A DNA stretch of 64,000 nucleotides from Anastatus disparis (Eukaryota; Arthropoda; Insecta; Hymenoptera; Eupelmidae), in NCBI GenBank assembly GCA_017163975.1, contig JAFFSR010000240.1:2728001-2792000 (forward strand), in the 5' to 3' direction. The notes beneath the pieces were generated by a model. It had not been told where the DNA came from, made no database searches, and was given only the letters and a program-made list of their open reading frames with translations. Positions 23,241 to 35,045 of the stretch are shown in pieces. Numbering within the stretch: the stretch's first letter is position 1; every line of letters begins with the position of its first letter. A program made the position numbers and the translations under genes.

Positions 23241-26200
23241 ATGACGTGCACGCACATTTTACAATGAGAGCGTTGATATTATCTGCTGAAAATCGCCGAT
23301 GTTATTCCCGCTTATCAACAATATACTTTTAGGATTTAATCCTTGCTTATTTTTGTTATGTAACTTCTTCTTCTTCTTTTAATTATAAAAATTGACAATT
23401 TTGGCGATTGGTCATAAATAATTTATTACTTTATGCGATAGTGGAACAATATAATTAACATTGATTTATGCCAGACTAACCGAGGCTTTTTAATCAAATT
23501 TTTTATTAATTTATACAATGACAATGTTTATCTTAAAAAATTTCATACATTTAAAATTTAAATGAGACAATCTTTAATTTCCACGCAATAACCACTCTCT
23601 AAATTTGATAGAGTGATTTTCCACTCTAATAGTCATAAACCGAGCTAGTCCACGATGGAGTGGCTTAGTTTTTTGACTGATGAAAATTTGTGAAAATCAC
23701 TTTTTAAGATTTAGAGAGCACGAGCTGAGTTCATAAATGTTATAATTATACAAGTATGTCTAAAATAAAGCGAACGCATAAATTTACTTCGTAATTTTCT
23801 TTTTGAATAAATATTAATATATTTTCGTCTAATGCCGCTAATGTGCTTATACTTTTACTCGATACAAAATATGTATTATGATAAATACGTTGCGCAATTA
23901 ATAAAACCACTCGGCATGTATTTTCCCAATGACAACGTAAATTAAAAGCATTCAATATAGTCTTAAATCACGGATTTTTTTAAAACATCGTTCAAACTAA
24001 TTACCGAGCAATGCGAAAAAAAGAAAAAGAAAACGTTGAAAAATTTGTCCCAATCAATGTGTAATTTTGAAATTTTCGCTACTCGCATATAACTCAAAGT
24101 AACTCTTTTTTTAACTCTCCAAGCTCAGAGCCATTTTCGCAATTCTCATGTATATGAAGATCATAAATCGGTTTTCGAACACTAAATTTATAAACCCAAC
24201 GCCTTTCTATTTTTTTTTCTTCATTTTATATTTTAAAAAAGGAGAGAAAAAAAACATCGCGAGATTTCAAAACGAGTTCGCGATCAATCACCCAACTTGT
24301 TGAGCCCGTGTGGTACATACCCCGCGTATAATACGGAAGAAAAGAGAACGAAAGTAAAGGAAGGAAAAGAGAAACAAGGTGCTCTCGTGAAATTTTTGCT
24401 TGCCAGAGAGAGAAGTTTTTTTTTACGGATTAACAAAGTTCGACCTTCTTTTTTTCTTCTTCTTCTTTTTTAACTTGACTCTCGTTTGCATAAATCTGAA
24501 TGTGTTTTGTAATTTAAAACATTTCATGATGAAAAGAGGATATTTTTGAACTTTCGAGTAAAAAGCTAAATTGAACGTTTTATTAATTAAGTTATTTTAA
24601 AGTTAACTTTGAGAACTCGAGAAAGATTCTGCCGTCTTTAAATTAGTCAATTAAAGTAAACAAAATATCGTGTATTCGTTATTACGATTCTTGACGACAG
24701 CACCAATAAATTAATAAAAGTAGCATAATAAATAAGCCATCGCAGCATGCATAAACAGCTACAAAATTACCGAGAAATTGTTAAAAAAAAAAAAAATGAA
24801 GATAGCCTAATCATGTGCATCAGTGTTACGTATCGCGTTCACGTTGCAGCATTAAAAATAAAATTTATCGAGCGCACGAGGCGCGTATATAAAAAAAAAT
24901 ATGAAAAGATAGATAAAGTGAAAAAAGAGCTAGAAACAAGGAAAAGTATTAAAAAGTGAAAGCTCACTACTGCTCGTGGTAAAAAATAATAAAGAAGCAA
25001 AGGGCCGGATAATAAAATAAAAAGAATGAAAAGTGTACCTTAAAAAGAAATAGAAAAAGAAGAACTAGACAAACACACAGGAGAAATTTGAAAAAACATT
25101 TTCCTTTTTTTGAAGCTCAAAGCTTCAAGCAACGTCGACATGTGCTACTATATACAAACATACCGATGAAGTATACATAAAGGGCGGGGCTATATATATA
25201 CGTACACGACAAGAGTAACTTCAAGTCTTGTGTATATACACTTTGAAGAATTTCTCCACGGGGTAGTATAAATTGTTGTTGCTTACATACACGCGAGCTT
25301 TTGCCAACTTCGTTTTTAACCTTTGCCTCTCTTTCCTTTTTTATCCGATTTGGATGTATATATACACACACTTTAAGTTTTACGTCTTGTTACAATACGA
25401 TAAGTTAATTTGAGCGTTTCAACTTGTTGTAGGTGTTTTTTCTTTTCTTTTTTTTCTTCTTTAATTTTTATTTGCATGCTCGAGTTTTTTTTCTTGGGAA
25501 TTAATACGTCTTTATTATGATTGTGAGTAAGCAAACTTATCAACAGCTGATTTATATGTTTACGTAAAAGTTAAGTTTTGAATAATGCGAGTTGAGAAAA
25601 AAAGAATAACCTACACTTTTTCGGATTATGATATTTTACTGTATAAAATACAAATAAATGGTAAATTTTACGGTGAAATCATTTAAATATTTGAATTATT
25701 AAAAATTTTAATTTTGAATATTATTATCGCTACGCGTAGAAGTTATTAATTCAAAAGTTATTATGTATTTGTAATATATCACGAAAAATGTCGTATCTTG
25801 ATTTATCGATGTAAGGAATTGTTGTATCTTGACATAACGAATTTTGATTAAGTATACTGTGACGAATATATTTCATATACATATGTTAATACTTTTGAAT
25901 TTTTTAAAAGTTTTTCGTTTATAATGGTTTTTGATAAGTTTTTACATTTGTCTGGTTTCATAAAAGATTCAGTCGCAATAGTTTTGAATTTTTGTTTATG
26001 TTAATTAGAGGTAATGTTTCCTGCGAAAAGATAAAATGAAATTCAAAAACGTGGTTTTTTCGTGTCATCAATAAACTTATCAAAAGACACTAAAATGAGT
26101 ATTTTAAGCAAATCATAAAAAAAATAGTTTTATTATTAAAATAACAGAACCTTCTTAAAATTCTTGGTAATAAAAATCTTTACTGTTAAACGTAATTTGC

Positions 26201-26380
26201 CGGTAATTGTACTGCAGGCACAGGCAACAAATCGTATTGCTCCGTACACAATACCCCCCAATTCACGTAGATAATAATTCAGGACATAAAAACGAAATCC
26301 CGATGATTTTTCCCCAAACATTCTTTCACCTTTTCTCTTTCCTTATATATACTCTCCCTCGTGTCTATAACCAAAAAACC
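23241..26380. other. AT-rich stretch with small mixed patches
   Basis: AT-rich, with minor CpG-bearing patches at 24260-24420 and 25130-25360 (TATATACGTACACG). Frames of 60-84 codons on both strands are at chance level. No repeat family is recognised. Confidence 0.45.
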
Positions 26381-26460
26381 TTAAGAGAAACGCCTTCTTT
26401 CTCACATCCAGAGCAAAGCGAACGTATATAACACGAAGGAAAGACATTTTGCCCTCAAGG

Positions 26461-26720
26461 CAATCTCTGTCTTTCTTTCTCTTTCTCTTTCTCTCTCTCT
26501 CTCTTTTCTCTTTTTTTCCTTAGTCGACAGTACGAAGAGTCTCGAGGCTCCCGCATTTCTCGCTCCGTAAGCGAAAAGAAAAAAAAAAAAGAGGAGAAGA
26601 AGAAGAAGAAGAAGAGAATTGTGGGCGGAGATAGTAAGTATAAGGAACTACGTCGCGACGAGAGAGAGTGCGAGAATTTTTTTTTTCTTTCAAGAGAATC
26701 TTCATGGCGGGAGCGAAAGT
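26461..26720. promoter_or_regulatory. CT/GAA microsatellite island
   Basis: A (CTTT)/(CT)n pyrimidine tract runs about 26468-26519 and a (GAA)n tract 26596-26614. Between and after them lies CpG-rich sequence (TAGTCGACAGTACGAAGAGTC, CTACGTCGCGACGAGAG). The paired opposite-strand tracts are a recurrent feature of this window's islands. Confidence 0.4.
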
Positions 26721-26884
26721 CTCTTCTTGTATAAATAATTTTTAAGACAAGACATGCAACCGTTTAATGATGAATTTTGAATAAACATGCATATTTTGAC
26801 ATTGTACGTCTTTAACTAAGCAGCAGTTAAATAGGCTATTTTAAATTTCAAAGTTTTTAATTTTGAAATAGCTAAGTAATTAGG

Positions 26885-27025
26885 TATTTCCCTGGTAGAA
26901 ATTGTCACCAATTTTTCGCCAACCGTTGACTATTAGTTAAAAACATAGCCATAACCTATAAAGTTAGCAAACGAGTAACAGGTACAGCATTTTTATTGGT
27001 GAAATTTCTACCAGGGTTGGAAATA
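26885..27025. mobile_element. MITE-like inverted-repeat element
   Basis: The left arm CCCTGGTAGAAATT(G)TCACCAAT (26890-26913) and right arm ATTGGTGAAATTTCTACCAGGG (26995-27016) are reverse complements except for one inserted base. Outside them, TATTTCC (26885-26891) and GGAAATA (27019-27025) pair too, with three extra bases on the right. The spacer is about 80 bp and contains no frame. Size, near-perfect ends and lack of coding fit a miniature inverted-repeat transposable element or a foldback. I could not identify a target duplication with certainty. Confidence 0.65.
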
Positions 27026-27029
27026 GTGT

Positions 27030-28470
27030 TTATACGATTTAATATTTTGGGTGAAATTGATGAGGAGGTTATCTTAACATAAAATACAGTAATGAATTCC
27101 GGAATTACTAGATCAAACAATGCTAGTTTGACTAATATTTTATTTTTAAAATATTATTAAACCCACAAGAGAAATGAATGCTTGAAGTATATTATCAAAT
27201 CAGCGCAAACCAATTAATTTTTAACAAGAAAAAGGATAATAGATTAACTTTGAATTATTTTTTAATTTTTTTTTCTTTTTAACAAGTGATAAGCGCAATT
27301 TTATTTAAAAAAAACTTTATTAAATTGAAAAAAGTAGGAGCATATAAAAAATCGATATAAGCACTAGTCACGAATGAGGCAAGAGTGTTAGGAAGACCAA
27401 AGATATTAATAAAGTGTATGTAAAATAAGAAATACGAGTTTCGTGATAAAGAGATTAAATTCACGATGAAGGATAAACTGAGAAATGAGAAAGTGGCATT
27501 AAACAAATTAAAGCTTATCGAAGTAATTAAGCCTTATTTATTTAAAATAAAATTAACTTGTGTATTATAATCATTAAAGACTCGAGTGAATTATAAAGTT
27601 TTAAAATAAATTTTACAGTAACAAACTGTTTCGCAGAACTGAAAATTAAATTCTTTTATGAAAATGAAAATTTTATGCTATTCTTAAAAATAAAATAAGA
27701 TTTGAATAATCATTCGTATTTCTTCTTTTTTAATGTTTATAAAAAATTTGAAATACGTAAATAAAATAATAAGCTTGATAAATCACTATTAAATCTAATG
27801 AACTACTCTCTTCATTAGAATAACCAATAATAGTCAATCATTAATAAGGTTATACCCAGTCAAATTTACGGCTATAACAGTAATTTTTACAAGAAGAAAG
27901 TTAGAAACTCTTTTTTTTGTATAAACATCGAAAAAAGTGAAGGTTTAGTTACAAGAAATATACATATGCTGGCCAATTTCCAATGATTCTTGCACGGTTT
28001 TTATTGACCGTTTGTACATACAATTCTTAGAAAAGAATACCGTGATTTGTAAGGTTTTTAGTTTGTTGTTTTTTGCTTCTGAATAGCTTTCAAAATTTCT
28101 TTCGCTTTTTTGGTTGAACGTTTGGTCAGTGCTTTCTGAAAAATTGTAGTTTCTCAGTTTTTGGTATATTTTCTCTACTGTATCTTATGCTATTGTTGTA
28201 TAAACATTACTAAAATTAAACACAACAATGCATATGATCCAACTGTTTTTTTTTTCTCTTTTTAAATGTAAATACGACATCGTGTTAATCATCACGTATC
28301 AACAAATTACGAGACTTGAAATTAAAAAAAATTAAACAATACTAAAGTTTGTGATAAGCGTTTAATTATCAAAGAACTCTTGCTATCATCGTATATATAC
28401 AGTGTTCTTATAAAATGCAAAAATAAAAAGAAGAAAAAAAGTTAAACCTCTAAAAACCCCATTAATTGCA
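27030..28470. other. AT-rich non-coding stretch
   Basis: AT-rich. A 75-codon minus frame (27279-27506) is Phe/Ile/Leu-rich and within chance. Confidence 0.5.
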
Positions 28471-28479
28471 GTAAAATGC

Positions 28480-29010
28480 GAACAGCAACCTCGAGTACGA
28501 TCGCCTTAAAAGGGATCGAGGCAAAGCAGCGCGCCTAGATCCAGTATCTTCGGCTTCGCTTGCTTTGCACTTGCCTCGCTTATATATCTATGCAACACAC
28601 ACAGCAGGAGAGCCTAGAAAGAAAAAGAGAGAGAGACTAAAGTGGTGAAGGGAATAGAAGAGGAGAGAAGAGAGAGAAGAGAGAGAGAAGTTGCAAGGCA
28701 TTTGGCGAAGCGGAATCGACTATGAGCGTTCAGGTGCACTTTATACTGCACGGCCTACATTCGTTCGTATATAAGAGTTAGTTGCTGCTGCTGCTGCTGC
28801 TCTGCTGCTACTGCTATATAGCTCTTAAAACTTACTAACGTATATACGCGCTAGGTATTTATATCACGCGGAAATCGCGCACAAGCGAGCTAGCTCAACC
28901 CTCTTTTGTATGTATGTGAGGCAATGCTAGAGCTAGCTTTTTCTTTCTCTCTTTCTCACTTTTTTTCTTTTTCTCTTTGCGTGTGTGCGAACTTGAGTAA
29001 GGAGGTTTTT
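28480..29010. promoter_or_regulatory. CpG island-like regulatory segment with (TGC)n
   Basis: One of the more GC-balanced islands. It contains CpG-rich DNA with an imperfect hairpin (28518-28577), a (GA)n block (about 28625-28690), a (TGC)n microsatellite at 28782-28815 and a CT tract (about 28940-28980). TATATA motifs are interspersed. No frame is convincing. Confidence 0.35.
28518..28577. repeat. imperfect 60-nt hairpin
   Basis: GCAAAGCA (28521-28528) pairs with TGCTTTGC (28561-28568). GCG (28529-28531) pairs with CGC (28557-28559) past a bulged T. GAG (28518) can pair with CTC at the far end past a bulge. The loop is about 25 nt. It is short for a microRNA precursor. Confidence 0.45.
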
Positions 29011-31190
29011 TCGTAGATGTACATTGTTAGGTAAGATCAGGTGTTTCGTGAATTTTTTGGCAGTCACTTTTTAAGGGGGTGAAATAATTAACATTTTTTT
29101 TTATTTATTAAATACTAAATGAGCAATATATTATCACCTTTTTTTAAGGTTGGTCCTTTAACTAGTAAATTTAAAAAATTTTAAATCATAGTTTGAAATT
29201 AAAATGACAAATCGGGTAAATTTTATTAGTCCAAATATTAATAAAAAGTTTATATGTGCAATAATTAACTTTTAACAATATTTAAAATGCCATTATTTAC
29301 ACAATAATAAAAGTTAATAATGTGTATTTATAAAAAATAAAAAATATTTTAAAATGAAAGAGTATCTACGTTATAAGAATTACTATTTTTCAAAAATAAA
29401 ATTCTATTTTTCGACTTCAAGAGCTTTCACATAACTTCATTAACGTTAAACGTAATAAAGTTTTTACGTACAAGAGGAGCTGCCATCTGCATAGGGACAG
29501 TCAAAATTCTTTTTTAATACAATTTGACCTAAAACTGAATTTCAGGTCGAATTATACATTTAAAATTATTATTAAATTGTAATTAATTCAAAATCCCTTT
29601 AAGCTTTAACTCATGGCATGTAAATTTAAACCAAATTTTTTCCTAAATTAACGAATGATTAATATGTTCTTCAAAGTAAATTTCATTTTCCAAAGATTTA
29701 ATTGAAGTTCCGAGTTAATTAAGATTAAATTAATCCAAAAATAACATAATTTACGCTATAATTTTGTAATTTATAAAATTAAATGTAACCTAAGATAACG
29801 TTATAATAATGTGCAAAACCGTCCTAAAAATAGATACTTTACGTGAATTAAATAAATAAAAGAGAGAGAGAGAGAGACACTTTTTCAATGATACGCTTTA
29901 TCGAATTGTTTCGTAATGCTCAGCGCACTGAATAACAAGAAGTCAAAAGCATTGTCGAATCAGCTATTCATTTGACGACAGAATTCATTTTTTTTCTTTT
30001 TTGCGTGACTTATTTTAAGATAAAAAAATAAGTTACTACGAAGATAAAGAAAGCTTTAAATTTCTTTTTTTTGTCTTTAATGATTCGAGCGATGCAAGCA
30101 TAATTTGCATTTTATTTTAGCACTGTATAAACATGTAATAAAATTCGGTTAGAAGAAATGCGTTAAAAATGTAAAAACTTCTGTAAAAAAACACGTGAAA
30201 GATGAGTAAAATTTTTACAATAATTTTTTAAGAAAAGATTAAAGTAAAAGCGATTAAGATCATACGAAACAACTTCGGAATAATAATAAAGATATCACAT
30301 CAAAACGATATCACTTTCACATTTTAGAAAAAAAAGGAGAGCATAAAGGAAAATTACCAAGTCAAATGTGAATGAACTTTTCATTCCTCCGTACACCTTC
30401 TCTTCTTTCTGAAAATGTTTTTCTAAAACATCAGAACTCGTTTCTTTTTTTTTCTACATTTCGAACGCTGTATTATATATACACATGTAAAACAAGCTCG
30501 AAGTAAGAAGCGCAACAACTTAAAGTCGTATGTATGTGAAACGCAGAGCTTAGCACTACGACGACGCCGAGGCCACAGATAAGAGGCCAAAATGTGTATA
30601 CGTATATAAGAAACGACAAGAAAAACCGTTGCTGCGGCATATGTAAAACATATCCACAACAAATACGAAAACTCATAAAAACTTTGACGCTTCTTTATCA
30701 TTTCCTCTGCATGCTTTTTTTTACATTTTATAATCCGCAAGCCATACCTTTTCGTTTCGTTTTCTTTTATGCCGTTACCTTCTTTGGTAGATTCGCGAAC
30801 GTTTAAAAGTCTTTAAATAAAAAAAAACGCATGCACAGCTAAAGATTTGTATATACGTGCAGAAAGTTTTGCCGGGGTTTTTATGCGCGCAATGGCTGTT
30901 ACGCTGCTTCCACAACATTGTTAAAGTTATAAATTGTGGTTAATTAATGGTTAAGGCTGAGTGTTGCAATGACATTGGTGGTTTTTAATATTTTATTTAT
31001 TTTTTCTTTCTTTACGTAACAATATCCTTGTTAACGATCAACTTTCTTAGACCTTGAATTGTCAATATTCATCTTTGTTTTGCAATGAGTTTTTTACTTA
31101 CGGTACATATTTTTTTTTATGCCGTATGAAAATATGAAATATGGTACAGGATTATAATTGATTCATATTCTACTTTACGCGCATATACAC
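29011..31190. other. AT-rich stretch with one mixed patch
   Basis: AT-rich, with a (GA)n run at about 29861-29877. A patch at 30440-30620 contains CTACGACGACGCCGAGGCC and is open in several frames. No gene is recognised. Confidence 0.45.
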
Positions 31191-31282
31191 GTATGCATGT
31201 AAGATTGTTGTAAGTGGCATGAGCATGTAACGAGACATTTATAAAGGCGTTTTGTTACTTCATATCTGTAGGTATAATAAGG

Positions 31283-31307
31283 GATATAGTGCCGTTGGCG
31301 CTCTATC
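31283..31307. repeat. 11-bp hairpin with GTT loop
   Basis: GATATAGTGCC and GGCGCTCTATC pair over 11 positions with one mismatch and one G-T pair around a 3-nt loop, in a locally GC-balanced patch. Confidence 0.6.
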
Positions 31308-31698
31308 ATGCAACTCTGTTTCATGGTGTATTCTTGCAGCGAGTGAGACGTCCTGCGTTATACGATAAATGTATATAATTTCTATTTTAAATACCTTATA
31401 CTATGTGTTACACATAATATTAATATTTAATACGATGTTGCGTGCGTGTTTATTTTACTTTTTTTGTTGTACGTTAAACGACTTGATGGCGACCAAGTGG
31501 TGAGAAGAACATTGCTTGAGCTGAGAGAATATGACGATTCTTATACATAGTTGTATTTTACATACTCGAGAAGCCACCTTGATCATAATTAGCAACAAAG
31601 ATTCAAAAGCATTAAGTTTTTAAGAATTTTGTGTACACGCACATGTTATATTTACAATATTCAGATTTAAGTGGCCAAAATAATGATAATTACTTTGG

Positions 31699-31710
31699 CG
31701 CGCATGCGCA
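31699..31710. promoter_or_regulatory. perfect NRF-1/Ewg-type site
   Basis: CGCGCATGCGCA matches the palindromic NRF-1 consensus YGCGCAYGCGCR at every position. It lies in AT-rich surroundings, where such a GC-only 12-mer is not expected by chance. NRF-1 (Erect wing in Drosophila) binds near transcription start sites. A direct repeat CAGAACGTATA at 31738 and 31758 follows 30 bp downstream. I see no gene start beside it, so an unannotated promoter or enhancer is an inference. Confidence 0.5.
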
Positions 31711-31737
31711 ACGCTACGAAGCATAAACAGCAATTTT

Positions 31738-31768
31738 CAGAACGTATACAGAATATGCAGAACGTATA
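31738..31768. repeat. two-copy 20-bp-spaced direct repeat
   Basis: CAGAACGTATA occurs at 31738-31748 and again at 31758-31768, one every 20 bp. That is two turns of DNA, which suits paired factor sites. Confidence 0.6.
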
Positions 31769-32129
31769 AGTATTCGTTAATAATTTTCATGTTTTAGACC
31801 TAGATTTAATATTATTTCAAGCCTCACTGATAAACTTTATATATACAATTATTGCTTTCGGTCATTAAAAAAAAAGTCTACAAAATATTATCAAATTGAC
31901 TTAGAGATAAATAAATGTGTTTCTACTTATAAGATGATATTGTTTTAGTATTTCAAAATCATTCTACGAGTACCAATTTGTTCTTAAACATTAACATTGT
32001 ATAAAGAATTCGTTGCTGAATAGACTTGCACGCTTTAAACTTTGGATACTCGCTCTTTCAATCCCGACGGAACCATTTTAGATTTTTTTCTCGAGTTTTT
32101 TTTCGATGGGATAAATTTCTGGTTACGTT

Positions 32130-32189
32130 AGTCCAGGTGGGAGGACTCCGAAGATCCGAAAAAACGTGGCCATAAGCAATACATTGCTT
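32130..32189. repeat. two adjacent small hairpins
   Basis: AGTCC..GGACT (32130-32147, 8-nt loop) is followed by AAGCAAT-AC-ATTGCTT (32174-32189, perfect 7-bp arms). Both are in a GC-balanced patch with no open frame. Confidence 0.45.
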
Positions 32190-32776
32190 CAGGATATTTG
32201 CTATTAATCAGTGCACGGTGTGGATTTACGATAATATATACCAGTGCAGCTAACCACTACCGTATTATCTCTGATATTAGAATTTATCTATAATTTATTA
32301 AATTAATTATTTGTTAGAATTATCCTAATTAAGACCATAAACTGTATGAAATCAGCGGTTGTATCGAGTTTTTCATAAAAATGGCAATATTCCAGATAGA
32401 GTGAGCATTGTATATTGAGATTTTCAAAACGTTCAACTCTACGGCTCTACAAAACATGACTTTTAAAAGAGATGAACCACATTTCAGTTTTATAAAGATC
32501 TGTGACTCATGCGAGAGTTACTTTCTTAAAAACTATAGAACATGATTCTTTTCTCGGTGTGAATTTATAACTAATCTTCGACTCACTTGTAGTGTATACT
32601 ATAGTAAAGATTCGAGTATCACTAACAATCTCAAAAACGTAAGACTTATACGATACACAAATTTAAACTTTTTACATCTCAGACAAATCAATAAATTAGC
32701 ATTACATTCGAGTACTCTATTTAAAAGCGTGTAAAGCAGTTTTTTTCACAATCATGAAAAAAAAGATCAGTAACCT

Positions 32777-32819
32777 AAGGAATAAAGGTGCAAAGCATGC
32801 TTTTGACCTCTTATTCCTT
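32777..32819. repeat. near-perfect palindrome
   Basis: AAGGAATAA.AGGT..AAAGCA is mirrored by TGCTTTT..ACCTCTTATTCCTT. About 19 of 21 positions pair around a central GCATGC, with no loop to speak of. It abuts the GC-rich island at 32826-32955. Confidence 0.7.
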
Positions 32820-32825
32820 GCATTC

Positions 32826-32955
32826 ATTTTTGTGCCGGCTCCGCCTTTCCCGGGCCAGAAGGGGCTCATGACCGCGTCACGCGCGCCCGGCTTACTATGC
32901 CACCGACACTCTTCGAGTAACAAACAACTGAACGCAGGTATATCTGTGCCTTGTC
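32826..32955. other. GC-rich exon-like island, strand unresolved
   Basis: About 130 bp of markedly higher GC than any neighbour, around GCCGGCTCCGCC and CGCGTCACGCGCGCCCGG. On the plus strand a frame with KGLMTASRAPGLLCHRHSSS runs to a strong donor (AACGCAG|GTATATCTG at 32939). On the minus strand an acceptor-like TTCAACAACATTTAG opens a frame with TDIPAFSCLLLEECRWHS and AVMSPFWPGKGGAG. In minus-strand RNA, GCCGG/CCGGC and GTGAC/GTCAT can pair, so a structured RNA is a third reading. I do not recognise the product on either strand. Confidence 0.3.
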
Positions 32956-33059
32956 CTCCAGAATTCCAAGTCAGTACTAAATGTTGTTGAAAAAACACTG
33001 TACGAGTAAAATTTATATTTGCTCGAAATGGAAAAAAAAGGTGACTAAAGATAAAAAAT

Positions 33060-33990
33060 TTCAACACTTATTTTATCTTGCTTATACTGTCCTACATCAA
33101 ACAATAGTATATATAAAAAATATATGGTCAATATTGTAAGTATGTAAAAAATAAGGTTTCAAGATCTGGTTTAATTAAAAATATCACACTTATGAAAACG
33201 TCATATGTTTTTCGAGAGAAAAAATTTAATGAGGATGTTAACAAGCGATATGCATGGAATAAAAAAAATTTCATTTTTTTTTCATTTTTAAAAACTTAAA
33301 GAGGACCTTCCAGTTAAAACGATAATTTTACAATATTTTACTATGTGTCTTGTTATATATGAATTTATCTTTACTCGTGGATAATAATTAAAATTTTTAA
33401 TTTACTTTTCAAAGATTTTTTAAAAATAATCCCATGAGTCATTTCAAGAATTGTTTTAAAAATTTGATGGCTTTTTACTATTTAAGGAAATATAAAATAC
33501 CGATATTAAAGTCTTCCAAATTTTTTATTCTTAATCTAAAAATTCAAAATATCCCCATAGCATGATATGGATAATTTTTCAATAAATATGAAAAATCTTA
33601 GAAAATGCGATGTCTGTATAAATCACACACCCTATTACATCACTTTAACATAAAAAAAAACGTAATCCCTTCTATTCAATGCAACTTCTATTCATGGTGA
33701 ACACATCGTCTGCGTTATACAATAACTTGAATAACCATCTCATGATTATTAATTAACTTTAAAAGACTTAATGAACAATATTTTTTCTAACACTAATGAG
33801 ACAATTAATATGCATTCTACGTAAAACGTTTTTGTAAAAATAAGGTTTTATATCATATCGTAATCAAGAAAAAAATATTCGTCACGAGCCTAGAATGACC
33901 AAAAACGAAAAAGAAAATAAAAAAGCAAATCCTCAAGCCCTTTACCAACGTATACGTAATTTGCCAGCGGCGTGTTATCTAATGCACTGA
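33060..33990. other. AT-rich non-coding stretch
   Basis: AT-rich, with nothing recognised. Confidence 0.5.
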
Positions 33991-34072
33991 AAAAATTGCG
34001 AGTGAGAAACTATACTAAATATGAATACGCAGCGTTCTGCGCATAAAAGCGATCCTCGTGCCCGTGAGAGAG

Positions 34073-34173
34073 ATCCTTGCTACGTTTTTAGGCTCGCTGC
34101 CTTCTCAAAATTCTCTCGTCTCTACTCGTCTCTAATTTTGGGAAAGCAGCGAGCCCAAAAGCGCAGTGAGGAT
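34073..34173. ncRNA. long imperfect hairpin, candidate microRNA/hpRNA precursor
   Basis: The two 40-nt arms (34073-34112 and 34134-34173) are reverse complements without any gap. They differ at seven positions, all transitions. Read as plus-strand RNA this gives 33 Watson-Crick pairs, four G-U pairs and three A-C mismatches. The 21-nt loop is pyrimidine-rich and holds a tandem CTCGTCTCTA repeat. Arm cores are GGCTCGCTGC and GCAGCGAGCC. The stem is GC-balanced in AT-rich flanks, and a related GATCCTCGTGCCCG segment lies 20-35 bp upstream. It matches no microRNA I know. The stem is longer than most insect pre-microRNAs, so a hairpin-siRNA locus or an inverted duplication is equally possible. 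Confidence 0.5.
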
Positions 34174-34619
34174 AGCTTTAATTTAATATAGCACCGATGT
34201 ATTCACGTTTAGTATAGCATCTCCTCGCTGTGGTAAGGGAGGGCGCCTACAGTTTTTTCAGTGTGCTTAAAGCTCAAACGGGCTTAGAATTACGTAACAT
34301 ACAAACTCTGTATCCCTCAAGTCACCCGATAAACCAACAAAAATACAAGCTCTTTTATTTTTCTCTCTTCTTTTTTTTTTTTATAGTCTTGTCAAGCTCC
34401 TCTAGCTAAACAAATGTAAACTTTAATTTCACCAGAGAAGAATTTTCGGCTTTTGAAATATGCTCGCGTGTGTTTAACAGAATAAAAACAAAGCACAAAA
34501 AAAAGCGTCACGCTAAATAAAGACCTGCATACAGCCTTTCTTTTTTCCTCTTCTTTCTATCCTATTCCTAAATAAGCAAAGGAAAAATACACCTAAAACT
34601 TTCTGTCGTGTTTGTCACG

Positions 34620-35045
34620 TCTTATTTAGATGTATATATATATACATGTATTCTCCAAAGAGTAAAGCGAATGAACGAACGAGCGAGCGAACGAACGAAC
34701 ATAGAGTGAAAAATTCTTAATGGCGCGAGCAAACGAGTCGACCTTACCGTTTCCTCGAGAGAGGCTGCAGGCAGTGACCCACTTTATTACTGCTGCAGTC
34801 GCGCAAGGTAGTAGCAAAAGAAAGAGTAAGAGAGAGAGAGAAACTTTAACGTGTAAAGCAAAATTTCATACCTTTGCTTCTATATACATGTATATATATA
34901 AGACGAGAAAGGAAGCCGCAAGGACTCTACGAGAATTTCTTCTTCGTTATATTATACCCAGATTATGATGAGCTGTCGACATTTAAAAAGATTGCTTTTA
35001 TAATTTAGGGGAATGATGACGACGGAGATGATGATGGTGATGACA
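34620..35045. promoter_or_regulatory. regulatory-like island with (CGAA)n and (GAT)n tracts
   Basis: TATATATATATACATG (about 34631) leads into a (CGAA/CGAG)n tract at 34668-34700. CpG-containing unique sequence follows (GAGTCGACCTTACCG, CTGCAGGCAGTGACC), then a (GA)n run and an imperfect (GAT)n tract at 35013-35044. Frames of 63 and 82 codons on opposite strands overlap and look compositional. Confidence 0.35.

Noticed and set aside
31425..31555. Open plus frame resembling a TM helix with a charged tail (YVKRLDGDQVVRRTLLELRE)
   Set aside because: Although it looks protein-like, no AG acceptor lies between its upstream stop and the peptide and there is no ATG. It is about 41 codons, within chance.
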